A stretch of 64,000 nt of DNA from Flavobacterium sp. HSC-32F16 (GTDB taxonomy: Bacteria > Bacteroidota > Bacteroidia > Flavobacteriales > Flavobacteriaceae), in assembly GCF_024171645.1 (NCBI RefSeq), contig NZ_JALKAC010000009.1, positions 124,001 to 188,000 of the forward strand. Reading direction: 5' to 3'. Shown in pieces: positions 44,090 through 51,684 of this stretch (the stretch's first letter is position 1; the number at the start of each line of letters is the position of its first letter). The notes below the pieces were generated by a model. That model saw only the letters and a program-made list of their open reading frames with translations, ran no database searches and had not been told where the DNA came from. The position numbers and the translations under genes were made by a program.

Positions 44090-45325
44090 TTATATGATTT
44101 CTCCTTCAATCAAAACATCTTCAATTAAATTGCTTCCAAAAGCATAAGGAATTTGGTAGTAAGATGAAATAGGTTTAGTTATGATTAAATTGGCCTTTTT
44201 GCCTTTTGTAATACTTCCATGAGTTTCTGAAAGTCCCATTGCATAAGCGCCGTTTATTGTTGCGGCATTTATAGCTTCTTCAGGAGTCATTTTCATTTTG
44301 ATACAGGCTGTTGCAACAACAAAATTCATGTTTCCTGATGGAGTAGAACCAGGATTAAAATCAGTAGCCAGGGCTAAAGGTAATCCGGCTTTCATCATTT
44401 CGCGTGCCGGTGTGTACGGAATACCTAGGAAATAAGAACACGAAGGCAGGGCCACTGGCATGGTTTCGGTGTTTTTTAAAGCTTCAATATCTTCCGGGTT
44501 CATTATTTCGAGATGATCTACAGAAAGAGCGTTAAATTTAATTCCAGACTGAATTCCGCCAATAGAATTAAACTGGTTAACGTGAATTTTTGGCTTTAAG
44601 CCGAATTCAATTCCTGCCTGCATGATTTTTTCTGTTTCTTCAACTGAGAAATAACCGCTTTCGCAGAAAACATCTACATAATCTGCCAGTTTATTTTGAG
44701 CAATTTCCGGAAGCATTTTATTTATGATTTCGTCAATGTAACCTGCTTTATTTTCTTTGTAATGTGAGGGAAAAGCATGAGCACCCAAAAAAGTAGCTTT
44801 TATTGAAATAGGATAGTTTTCTGCTAGTTTTTTAATAACACGAAGCATTTTTAATTCGCCTTCAATAGTTAATCCGTAACCGGATTTTATTTCAACAGCT
44901 CCGGTTCCTAAATGCATAACTTCTTCAAGACGAAGCTTTGACTGTTCGTAAATTTCTTCTTCCGAAGTTTCGTTTAATTTTTTAGCTGAGTTTAAAATAC
45001 CACCGCCGCGATTGGCAATTTCTTCATAAGTAAATCCGTTAATGCGGTCTACAAACTCCTGTTCGCGGTTTCCAGCGTATACAATATGCGTGTGGCTGTC
45101 ACACCAAGCCGGAAGAACAACGCGGCCTGATGCATTTATAATTTTATCGGCTTTTATTTCAGGAAGGTTTTCCATTGCTCCAAAATCAGCAATAAGATTA
45201 TCTTTTATTACTAAAAATGCGTTTTTAATTGTGGGAAGTTCTGCCATTTCAGCTCCTGAAACTTTAGAAATTGAAGTTTCGCGTACTTGAAGCAGTTCTT
45301 GTATGTTTTTTATTATTGTAACCAT
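44090..45325 (-). CDS. hutI: Imidazolonepropionase
   Basis: A 411-residue amidohydrolase. The start at ATG 45325 (MVTIIKNIQELLQVRE) agrees with the family; an in-frame start 24 bp upstream adds an odd hydrophobic piece. Metal-binding CDSHTHIVYAG, an EIKSGYGL block, HVNQFNSIGG, and the ATDFNPGSTPSGNM motif that binds the metal and substrate are all present. It hydrolyses 4-imidazolone-5-propionate to N-formimidoyl-glutamate, immediately before HutG in histidine use. It is separated from hutG by the oppositely oriented coiled-coil gene. Confidence 0.94.
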   Translation of the reverse strand: MVTIIKNIQELLQVRETSISKVSGAEMAELPTIKNAFLVIKDNLIADFGAMENLPEIKADKIINASGRVVLPAWCDSHTHIVYAGNREQEFVDRINGFTYEEIANRGGGILNSAKKLNETSEEEIYEQSKLRLEEVMHLGTGAVEIKSGYGLTIEGELKMLRVIKKLAENYPISIKATFLGAHAFPSHYKENKAGYIDEIINKMLPEIAQNKLADYVDVFCESGYFSVEETEKIMQAGIEFGLKPKIHVNQFNSIGGIQSGIKFNALSVDHLEIMNPEDIEALKNTETMPVALPSCSYFLGIPYTPAREMMKAGLPLALATDFNPGSTPSGNMNFVVATACIKMKMTPEEAINAATINGAYAMGLSETHGSITKGKKANLIITKPISSYYQIPYAFGSNLIEDVLIEGEII

Positions 45326-45340
45326 GATTGGGATTGTTAT

Positions 45341-45402
45341 AAAACACAAATTTCACAAATTAACACGAACTAATCCGTGAAATCTGTGAAATTTGTGCTT
45401 TT
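45341..45402. repeat. Long imperfect hairpin between glutaminyl cyclase gene and hutI
   Basis: About 27 bp (45341-45367) reads back as its complement at 45376-45402, separated by 8 bp. Most positions pair, with the core ACAAATTTCAC / GTGAAATTTGT. It follows the stop codon of the minus-strand glutaminyl cyclase gene and could act as a terminator for it, or be one copy of a dispersed flavobacterial palindrome. Confidence 0.6.
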
Positions 45403-45417
45403 ATTATTTCGTGTTTT

Positions 45418-46470
45418 TTATTCAGAAACCGTTATTTCAAACATTTTGCTCCAGTTTTTACCTGTAACCAAAATAGTTTTGGTTTTAGGATTGTATGCAA
45501 TTCCGTTTAAAACATCATCTGTTGTAATGTCGTTCATTGTTTTACGCAGATCTGAAAGGTTTAAAATTCCTTCAACAGCTCCGTTTTCAGGGTTTACAAC
45601 CGCAATAGCATCTTTAAACCAAACATTGGTATAGATTTTTCCGTTAATCCATTCTAGTTCATTAATCGCTTTAATTTTTGAAGTTCCAGAATACACATTA
45701 ATGTAGTCAATCATTTTTTGAGTATTTGGGTCTACTTTCCAGATTTTTTCGGTTCCGTCAGTTTGATAGATATATTTTCCGTCATTAGTCATTCCCCATC
45801 CTTCGATATCTTTTTCGTAATCAAAAGTTTTTTCAAGCTTTAATGTTTTAGCATCGTAAATAAAGCCTTTTTTGTTTTTATATGTTAACTGAAACAATTT
45901 GCCGTTAATAAACGTAATTCCTTCTCCAAAATATTGTTTGTCAAGATCGATTTGTTTAAAAATCTTTCCTGTTTTATAGTCGTATTTTTTTATAAACGAA
46001 GCGCCTTCTTGTCCGGTGCTTTCATATAAAGTATCATTGTAAAACTCAAAACCTTCTGTAAAGGATTTTTTATCATGTGGATATGTATTGACTACTTTAT
46101 ACTTTAATAGTTTAGGTTCTATATCTGAAACTAGTTCGATTCTTTTAGTAGCATCAGAAGAATCTCCGCCAAAATAAACAGTAGCTTTTAGATATTGATA
46201 ACCTAATTTTTGATCTAATAATTCAAATCTAAAATCTTCAGCACCTTTTGTACTTCCAACACTTTGGTCGTTTATGAAGTAGGCAACGCTGTCAATTTCT
46301 TTCGATTTCGGGTTTAAAATTCCGATTGTAAGCGGTTCTTTTTGCGTAAAATGAGCCGGAAAAGCAGAATCATCGATAGTAAACAAAGAATTTTCACTTT
46401 TATTTTTATCTCCACATCCAATTAATGTGATTTCTAATAAAATGACAGCTAGGAAGTTATGTTTTTTCAT
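45418..46470 (-). CDS. Glutaminyl-peptide cyclotransferase lipoprotein (plant-type, beta-propeller)
   Basis: A 350-residue protein starting at ATG 46470 (MKKHNFLAV). A longer frame reaches 46614, but it runs through the SRP RNA gene on the other strand and was rejected. The lipoprotein signal (ITLIGC, Cys17) anchors it in the membrane. An Ig-like domain of about 75 residues is followed by the propeller of the plant-type glutaminyl cyclase family, with repeated blocks such as TEGFEFYNDTLYESTG and INELEWINGKIYTNVW. It forms N-terminal pyroglutamate on exported proteins. Its promoter and that of the SRP RNA gene overlap. Confidence 0.83.
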   Translation of the reverse strand: MKKHNFLAVILLEITLIGCGDKNKSENSLFTIDDSAFPAHFTQKEPLTIGILNPKSKEIDSVAYFINDQSVGSTKGAEDFRFELLDQKLGYQYLKATVYFGGDSSDATKRIELVSDIEPKLLKYKVVNTYPHDKKSFTEGFEFYNDTLYESTGQEGASFIKKYDYKTGKIFKQIDLDKQYFGEGITFINGKLFQLTYKNKKGFIYDAKTLKLEKTFDYEKDIEGWGMTNDGKYIYQTDGTEKIWKVDPNTQKMIDYINVYSGTSKIKAINELEWINGKIYTNVWFKDAIAVVNPENGAVEGILNLSDLRKTMNDITTDDVLNGIAYNPKTKTILVTGKNWSKMFEITVSE

Positions 46471-46525
46471 AGTTAAAAATTTGAATAAGCCAATATACGA
46501 TGATATTTTTATAGCAGCAAAGCTC

Positions 46526-46555
46526 TTGCAAAAATATAAAAAGATTGTATATTTG
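46526..46555 (+). promoter_or_regulatory. Promoter of the SRP RNA gene
   Basis: TTG (46526-46528), a 19-bp spacer, then TATATTTG (46548-46555): both Bacteroidota promoter elements are perfect and correctly spaced. Transcription is expected to begin at about 46560, exactly where the SRP RNA stem starts. Confidence 0.8.
46529..46536 (-). promoter_or_regulatory. Putative -7 box for the glutaminyl cyclase gene
   Basis: TATTTTTG on the minus strand matches the -7 consensus. GTG instead of TTG stands 19 bp upstream. It sits inside the spacer of the divergent SRP RNA promoter. Confidence 0.4.
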
Positions 46556-46559
46556 CACC

Positions 46560-46652
46560 GGCAAGTCCTACACGACCAGCTCCTGCAGACTCCCCCAGGA
46601 TGGGAACATAGCAAGGGTACGTGGTTGAGCGGTGCGATGTAGGTCGCTTGCC
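46560..46652 (+). ncRNA. ffs: Small (4.5S-type) signal recognition particle RNA
   Basis: About 93 nt. The ends pair (GGCAAG / CTTGCC, then CTACA / TGTAG), forming a long rod. The apical part reads CCCCCAGGATGGGAACATAG followed by CAAGGG, in which the GGAA tetraloop and the asymmetric CAGG/AGCA internal loop that binds Ffh are recognisable. The RNA works with Ffh to target nascent membrane and secretory proteins. It is preceded by a perfect promoter and followed by a terminator. Confidence 0.9.
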
Positions 46653-46684
46653 ACTTTTTATTTTTTAGAATTTGTATAAAAGTA

Positions 46685-46707
46685 GTCTTCCTTCGGGAGG
46701 ATTTTTT
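46685..46707 (+). terminator. Rho-independent terminator of the SRP RNA gene
   Basis: TCTTCC, the loop TTCG, and GGAGGA (one G-U pair) are followed by seven T residues. The UUCG-type loop is very stable. Confidence 0.75.
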
Positions 46708-46829
46708 TATTTTTGGACCTTTCGAAAGTTAGAAGTTATATGTGAGAAGTTAGAAGTTTTTCTTTTTCGCATTAATTCTACTCATAGATAATCACATTTA
46801 ACTTATAATATTTAACATCTAACCAGCAA

Positions 46830-47633
46830 ATGAGTAAAGTTGTTTTAATTACCGGAGGATCATCGGGGATTGGAAAATCTATTGGTGAATTTTTGCATAA
46901 AAAAGGTTTTGTCGTATACGGAACGAGCCGAAATCCTGAAAAAGTCCTGAATTCAATATTTCCTCTTGTAGCTTTAGATGTTCGAAATACTGATTCGATT
47001 AAATTAGCTGTCAGTAAAATTATCGAAACTTCTGGCAGACTGGATATTGTAATTAACAATGCCGGAGTTGGAATCACAGGACCTTTGGAAGAAATTCCGA
47101 TGGAGGAAATCAAAAACAATTTTGAAACGAACTTTTTTGGTCCAATTGAAGTTATGAAAGCCGTTTTACCACAAATGCGTGAACAAAAAGCGGGTTTGAT
47201 TATTAATATTACTTCAATTGCTGCTTATATGGGACTGCCTTATCGCAGTGTTTATTCAGCATCAAAAGGAGCTTTGGAGTTGATTACTGAGGCTTTAAGA
47301 ATGGAAGTTAAGCAGTTTGGAGTTGAAATTACAAACGTGGCTCCGGGCGATTTTGCTACTAATATTGCTTCCGGACGTTATCATGCGCCTGTTGTAAAAG
47401 GTTCTGCTTATGAAAAAGTATATGGCGATACACTTGCGACAATGAATGAACATGTTGATGCGGGAAGTAATCCGAATGAAATGGCAGAAGCGATTTTTAA
47501 AATCATTCAAAAAGAAAAACCAAAAGTACATTATAAAGTAGGCGTGTTTATGCAGAAATTTTCAATTGTTTTGAAACGTGCACTTCCAGATAAGGTTTAC
47601 GAAAAAATGCTTATGAATCATTATAAATTATAG
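46830..47633 (+). CDS. SDR-family short-chain dehydrogenase/reductase
   Basis: A 267-residue classical SDR. The cofactor-binding TGGSSGIGKSIG, the NNAGVG strand and the catalytic YSASK with upstream Ser (ITSIAAYMG) are present. GTSRN after the second strand suggests NADP(H). The C-terminal part (about 190-260) is helical and basic. The substrate is unknown. It is followed 4 bp later by a small membrane protein gene, so the two are co-transcribed. Confidence 0.85.
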   Translation: MSKVVLITGGSSGIGKSIGEFLHKKGFVVYGTSRNPEKVLNSIFPLVALDVRNTDSIKLAVSKIIETSGRLDIVINNAGVGITGPLEEIPMEEIKNNFETNFFGPIEVMKAVLPQMREQKAGLIINITSIAAYMGLPYRSVYSASKGALELITEALRMEVKQFGVEITNVAPGDFATNIASGRYHAPVVKGSAYEKVYGDTLATMNEHVDAGSNPNEMAEAIFKIIQKEKPKVHYKVGVFMQKFSIVLKRALPDKVYEKMLMNHYKL

Positions 47634-47637
47634 GATT

Positions 47638-47844
47638 ATGGATAAGATTATAGAATTTTTGCCTACTATTTTTATTGTTTTAGTTTTTCTGGTTATTTGG
47701 TTTGTGCTTCGCAGAATTTTAAGTTCTTTGAGTGATAAGATTAATAATTCTGAAGTTTATAAAGAAGAAACCTTAAAAGTTCTGGAAGAAATTAGGGATG
47801 AATTGAAAGAATTAAATAAAAACAATTCTTCTAAGCAATTTTAA
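47638..47844 (+). CDS. Small membrane protein of unknown function
   Basis: A 68-residue protein with one N-terminal membrane helix (about 8-27) followed by a charged, coiled-coil-prone cytosolic tail (KVLEEIRDELKELNKN). It starts 4 bp after the SDR gene. The shape resembles the small single-helix proteins that are common in Bacteroidota operons. Short length keeps confidence moderate, although the close spacing and sensible composition support a real gene. Confidence 0.6.
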   Translation: MDKIIEFLPTIFIVLVFLVIWFVLRRILSSLSDKINNSEVYKEETLKVLEEIRDELKELNKNNSSKQF

Positions 47845-47867
47845 GTTGTAATTTTGCAGCTGAGTTT

Positions 47868-47951
47868 GCGTGAGGGATAGAGTCGTTATCCTTTTGTGAA
47901 TAGAAACGGAACAAAAGATATAGCCGAAAGCCCGACCCTTGCGGTCACGCC
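47868..47951 (+). ncRNA. Flavo-1-like structured RNA element, copy 2, upstream of the transaldolase gene
   Basis: The outer stem GCGTGA (47868-47873) / TCACGC (47945-47950) closes the element. Inside are the left block GGGATAGAGTCGTTATCC, a hairpin CTTTTGT (47891-47897) / ACAAAAG (47911-47917), and the right block GATATAGCCGAAAGCCCGAC. Block order and spacing match the copy at 32221 although the stems differ. It ends 37 bp before the transaldolase start codon, so it could be a leader element or a separate RNA. The Flavo-1 name is from memory. Confidence 0.6.
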
Positions 47952-47988
47952 CAAAAAATAAATCAACACAATTTAAATATAATAGATT

Positions 47989-48645
47989 ATGAAATTTTTT
48001 ATTGATACAGCTAATTTAGCTCAAATTAAAGAAGCACAAGCTTTAGGTGTTTTAGATGGTGTAACAACTAATCCGTCGTTAATGGCGAAAGAAGGTATTA
48101 CCGGAAAAAACAATATACTTAAGCATTATGTTGACATTTGCAACCTTGTAGAGGGTGATGTAAGTGCTGAAGTAAACGCTCTTGATTATGACGGGATGAT
48201 TAAAGAAGGTGAGGAGCTGGCTGAATTACATGAACAAATCGTTGTAAAACTGCCTATGACTAAAGAAGGTGTTATGGCTGCGAAATATTTTTCTGATAAA
48301 GGAATTAAAACTAACGTAACTCTTGTTTTCTCTGTAGGACAAGCTCTATTGGCTGCTAAAGCCGGGGCTACTTTTGTTTCTCCGTTTGTTGGTCGTTTAG
48401 ATGATATTTCTACTGACGGTTTAAACCTGATTCAGGAAATTAGAGAGGTTTATGATAACTACGGTTATGAAACTCAAATTTTAGCGGCTTCTGTGCGTCA
48501 CACAATGCACATCGTAAACTGTGCTAAAATTGGTGCAGATGTTATGACTGGACCGCTTTCTGCAATTTATGGATTGTTGAAACATCCTTTAACTGATATT
48601 GGTTTAGCTCAATTCGTTGCTGACTTCGAAAAAGGAAATAAGTAA
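47989..48645 (+). CDS. tal: Transaldolase / fructose-6-phosphate aldolase-like protein
   Basis: A 218-residue TIM-barrel enzyme of the short transaldolase (TalC/FSA) group. It starts MKFFIDTANLAQIKEA, and has GVTTNPSLMAKEG, the Schiff-base Lys in VVKLPMTKEG, NVTLVFSVGQALLAAKAGA and the C-terminal ASVRHTMHI block. It moves a dihydroxyacetone unit between sugar phosphates in the pentose phosphate pathway; some relatives act as fructose-6-phosphate aldolase instead. A structured RNA element stands directly upstream, and a strong terminator follows. Confidence 0.9.
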   Translation: MKFFIDTANLAQIKEAQALGVLDGVTTNPSLMAKEGITGKNNILKHYVDICNLVEGDVSAEVNALDYDGMIKEGEELAELHEQIVVKLPMTKEGVMAAKYFSDKGIKTNVTLVFSVGQALLAAKAGATFVSPFVGRLDDISTDGLNLIQEIREVYDNYGYETQILAASVRHTMHIVNCAKIGADVMTGPLSAIYGLLKHPLTDIGLAQFVADFEKGNK

Positions 48646-48666
48646 TCCTTAGATAGTTATAAAATT

Positions 48667-48702
48667 AAAATCGCCTTTTTTCTAACGAGAAAAGGCGATT
48701 TT
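48667..48702 (+). terminator. Rho-independent terminator of the transaldolase gene
   Basis: AAATCGCCTTTT pairs with AAAAGGCGATTT around a short loop, and a T run follows. Confidence 0.88.
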
Positions 48703-48735
48703 TTTTACTTTTATATGAAGCTTAAATAATTGAAT

Positions 48736-49233
48736 ATGAAAGTTATAGTAATTATTTTGTCTTTTTTTGCTTTAAATGTGTCGATATATGCACAAACAGC
48801 AAAAGTGCTTAAAAGTGTAAATGATGCGGGAGATGTGGCAACATTTGAATTGGATTGTTCTGTGAAGTTTCAGACTTTGGCAAAGGGACTTCGGTATAAC
48901 ATTACCCGGCACGAATTTAAAGGGCCTGAAATGAAGAATTCTTATCGCCTGCTTTTGGTTATGGATGGATTTTATTCGAAAACTTTAAATAAGGAAATGA
49001 CTATTTCTGCGGTTTTAAGCGATGGAACTATTATAGAAGCCAGAAAGATTATTGAAGATGACGGCTTTTTTGACGGAGCTTGTACTTTAAGAATAAAAGA
49101 CCCAAAAGCACTTTTACAAGCCAATATAGACAAAGTTATTGTTCATGCTGACAAAGATGTTGTTTATTCAATTTCGGTACAGAATAAAGCGATTTTTAAA
49201 AAGAATTTGAATAATATTATTAATGCTAAATAA
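48736..49233 (+). CDS. Exported protein of unknown function
   Basis: A 165-residue protein starting at ATG 48736 (a TTG two codons before it is possible). The signal peptide spans 1-20 (ending SIYAQ). The mature part is beta-rich with two short blocks (TFELDCSVKFQTLAKG and GACTLRIKDPKAL), a Cys near the N-terminus and another near residue 120. I do not recognise the family. It stands alone between two terminators. Confidence 0.62.
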   Translation: MKVIVIILSFFALNVSIYAQTAKVLKSVNDAGDVATFELDCSVKFQTLAKGLRYNITRHEFKGPEMKNSYRLLLVMDGFYSKTLNKEMTISAVLSDGTIIEARKIIEDDGFFDGACTLRIKDPKALLQANIDKVIVHADKDVVYSISVQNKAIFKKNLNNIINAK

Positions 49234-49288
49234 AGGACTGAGTTTTTAAGATGGTAAGCTTCTAAGTTTTTGTTTTGTGAATAAAAAA

Positions 49289-49320
49289 AATCCAAATTCC
49301 TGTTTATGGGAATTTGGATT
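49289..49320. terminator. Bidirectional terminator
   Basis: A perfect 12-bp stem AATCCAAATTCC / GGAATTTGGATT with an 8-base loop, T runs on both strands, between a plus-strand gene and the convergent FHS transporter gene. Confidence 0.85.
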
Positions 49321-49347
49321 TTTTTTATATTGATGTTTCTAAGTTTT

Positions 49348-50814
49348 TTAGTGTCCGCCACCTTCGCTTTCAACGTGGCTGATTCCTTGTTTTTTCAAAA
49401 TTTTAGGGCAGTAGAAACCGTAGAATGCTAAATAAGCAAAACCAATAAGTGGCACTACATAAGAGAAATGTGTCCATGTAATTCCAAAAATCCCTTCAGG
49501 TTTACTAAGATCAAGATCACAGATGCTTCCTTGTACTAAAGGAATAACTCCACCTCCTAAAATCATCATGATCAAGAATGAAGATGCTTTTCCTGTGTTT
49601 TTTCCTAAACCTGCGATCGCTAAATCGAAGATAGAAGGCCACATGATAGACAAGAATAATCCGCCTGAGATAAAGAAGAATTTAGCAATTGAGGGATCTG
49701 GCCAAACTAATCCGGCAATCATCATGGTGATTCCTGAAAGTCCGAAAAGCATTAATGTTTTTCCGGCATTTTTTCCTCCTACAAAACTTACTCCAATGAA
49801 TACTAAAATCCAGATTGGGTAGATGTAGAATGAAGAAACGTCGTGTGCAGCAAAAATGTTAGCTCCAATAATTACTCCAAAAGCAATAGCCGGAACGATA
49901 AATTTTAAAGCAGTATTAACCAGGTTTGAAGTGTTGAAAACGTTAACACCACCATTCCAGCGTCCAATCATTAAACTTCCCCAGTAAAGGGCGATAAATG
50001 GTGCAATGGCATCTTCTAATACATTTCCAAACTCTGCTGTATGCAATAAAGCAGGTAAATTACTAATGATTGTTACTTCAGTTCCAACATAAATAAAGAT
50101 TCCTAACATTCCTAAATACAATTGTGGGTAATCAAGAATGTTGAATTTTTCGTGAACTGTTTTAACCACTTCTTCCTCTTTTTCAGGATCTTCAATTTTA
50201 GAGAAGTTCATGAAAATAGCTACTGCGATAAAAGCAAGTCCAAGGATGATGAAAGGTAATTTGATATCTTCTAAAGAAAGTGATGTGTTTTTATTATCTC
50301 CCATTCCAAATAAAGCGATACCTAGTAAGATAGCACCAATAGTTGTTCCGAATGAGTTGATACCTCCTGCTAATGTTAAACGGTGAGCTCCAGTGTTTGG
50401 GCTTCCCATTTTAATAGCTAAAGGATTTGCTACAATTTGCTGAATTGAAAAACCTAAACCAACAGTAAACAAAGCGGTTAAGAAGAAAGGGAAACTTTCC
50501 ATCGTTGCAGCCGGAACGAATAAAAATGATCCAACAGCAGAAAGAAGTAAACCAGCCGAAAGTGTTTTCTTGTAACCGAATTTTTGCAGAACATCTAATT
50601 TTAAAGAAACTAAAAAGAAGATTATTGAACCTACAAAATATGCAGCATAAAATGCCCAAGCAACTAGTTGTGACTGTACTTGAGATAAAGTAAATACTTT
50701 TTTGAATACTGGAATCAGGATGTCATTGGCAGAACCAACAAAACCCCAAAAGAAGAAGACGATTATCAATGAGATAAACTGTCCCCATTTGGTTTGAACA
50801 TTTTCTGAACTCAT
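49348..50814 (-). CDS. FHS-family MFS sugar transporter, probable GlcNAc permease
   Basis: A 488-residue membrane protein with 12 hydrophobic helices and the FucP-like signature: FFFWGFVGSANDILIPVFKK near the N-terminus, a conserved Asp in helix 1, and QQIVANPLAIKMG with GGINSFGTTIGA in helices 4 and 5. The FHS family imports sugars such as fucose, glucose or N-acetylglucosamine with H+. Its place next to the chitin-type locus makes GlcNAc or a chitin oligomer the best guess. A half-site resembling the susC promoter repeats lies about 105 bp upstream. It ends with a His- and Gly-rich tail. Confidence 0.85.
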   Translation of the reverse strand: MSSENVQTKWGQFISLIIVFFFWGFVGSANDILIPVFKKVFTLSQVQSQLVAWAFYAAYFVGSIIFFLVSLKLDVLQKFGYKKTLSAGLLLSAVGSFLFVPAATMESFPFFLTALFTVGLGFSIQQIVANPLAIKMGSPNTGAHRLTLAGGINSFGTTIGAILLGIALFGMGDNKNTSLSLEDIKLPFIILGLAFIAVAIFMNFSKIEDPEKEEEVVKTVHEKFNILDYPQLYLGMLGIFIYVGTEVTIISNLPALLHTAEFGNVLEDAIAPFIALYWGSLMIGRWNGGVNVFNTSNLVNTALKFIVPAIAFGVIIGANIFAAHDVSSFYIYPIWILVFIGVSFVGGKNAGKTLMLFGLSGITMMIAGLVWPDPSIAKFFFISGGLFLSIMWPSIFDLAIAGLGKNTGKASSFLIMMILGGGVIPLVQGSICDLDLSKPEGIFGITWTHFSYVVPLIGFAYLAFYGFYCPKILKKQGISHVESEGGGH

Positions 50815-50916
50815 AATTGTAATAAGGTTAATTTTTTAATAAATTGTTTTTTGAAGACCGTAAATATATTTGTTACGTAAGTCAAAAAAAAATTATTGAT
50901 TGAAAATAATGTTAAA

Positions 50917-50928
50917 TTTAAACCAACT
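50917..50928 (-). promoter_or_regulatory. Single half-site resembling the LytTR-type repeats of the susC promoters
   Basis: AGTTGGTTTAAA on the minus strand differs at one base from the half-site CGTTGGTTTAAA of the second susC gene. No partner is seen 21 bp away, so its role is doubtful. Confidence 0.3.
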
Positions 50929-50982
50929 ACCTTATTTATTCAACAATGTGTTAATTTATTGAGAGTTAGAAATGTTAAAGTT

Positions 50983-51684
50983 TTATTCGAGAATTCTGTT
51001 TTTGACGTCTTTACTGTAATTTCTTCCAATAGGAATGGTGTAAGACTGTATTTGAATGCGGTTTCCTTCTATAGATTTTACTTTATTCAGTGCAATTACA
51101 TAGGATTTATGGATGCGGAGGAAGCGATCTGCCGGCAATTCTTCGGATAAAGAGGTCAAGGATTTATGGGTAATGTAGGTTTTATCAGGCGTTACAACTT
51201 TGATATATTCTTTCATTCCTTCGATAAAAAGAATTTCTTCAATATTAATTTTCATCATTTTTTTATCGACTTTAATAAAAATATGAGAATCGCCTTTTGT
51301 GGTATCGATTTTAATATTGTTTTTTAAATTGTATTCGGTTGTAATTTTATTGATGCATTTTATGAATCTTGGCAGCGGAATAGGTTTTACTAAATAATCC
51401 AGTACATCAAGATCGTAACTTTCGGCAGCAAATTCCCTAAACGCGGTTGTAATAATAACTTTTGTTTTGTTTTCTATTAAGCTTATTAATTCAAAACCGG
51501 TCATCATAGGCATATTGATGTCTAAAAAAACAGCATCGACAGAAGTATTGTTTATAAAATCCAGTGCTTCCAGCGAGTTATTAAATGTCCCGATAACTTC
51601 AAAATCTGTAAAATTGTTAAAATAATTTTGCAGCACTTTTATTGCTAAAGGCTCATCATCAATCAATACACATTTAATCTTCAT
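50983..51684 (-). CDS. LytTR-family response regulator
   Basis: A 233-residue protein. Receiver domain about 1-120, with the phosphoacceptor Asp in AVFLDINMPM near residue 55 and the acidic pair near the N-terminus in CVLIDDEP. LytTR DNA-binding domain about 135-233, containing ILFIEGMKEYIKV and a FLRIHKSYVIAL strand. LytTR proteins bind direct repeats spaced by about two DNA turns. The sensor gene overlaps its start by 11 bp. It is the best candidate activator of the two susC genes downstream, each of which has such a repeat. Confidence 0.9.
   Translation of the reverse strand: MKIKCVLIDDEPLAIKVLQNYFNNFTDFEVIGTFNNSLEALDFINNTSVDAVFLDINMPMMTGFELISLIENKTKVIITTAFREFAAESYDLDVLDYLVKPIPLPRFIKCINKITTEYNLKNNIKIDTTKGDSHIFIKVDKKMMKINIEEILFIEGMKEYIKVVTPDKTYITHKSLTSLSEELPADRFLRIHKSYVIALNKVKSIEGNRIQIQSYTIPIGRNYSKDVKNRILE

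Noticed and set aside
46471..46614. N-terminal extension of the glutaminyl cyclase protein
   Set aside because: The extra 48 codons would run through the SRP RNA gene and its promoter on the other strand, and the proper lipoprotein signal begins at 46470.
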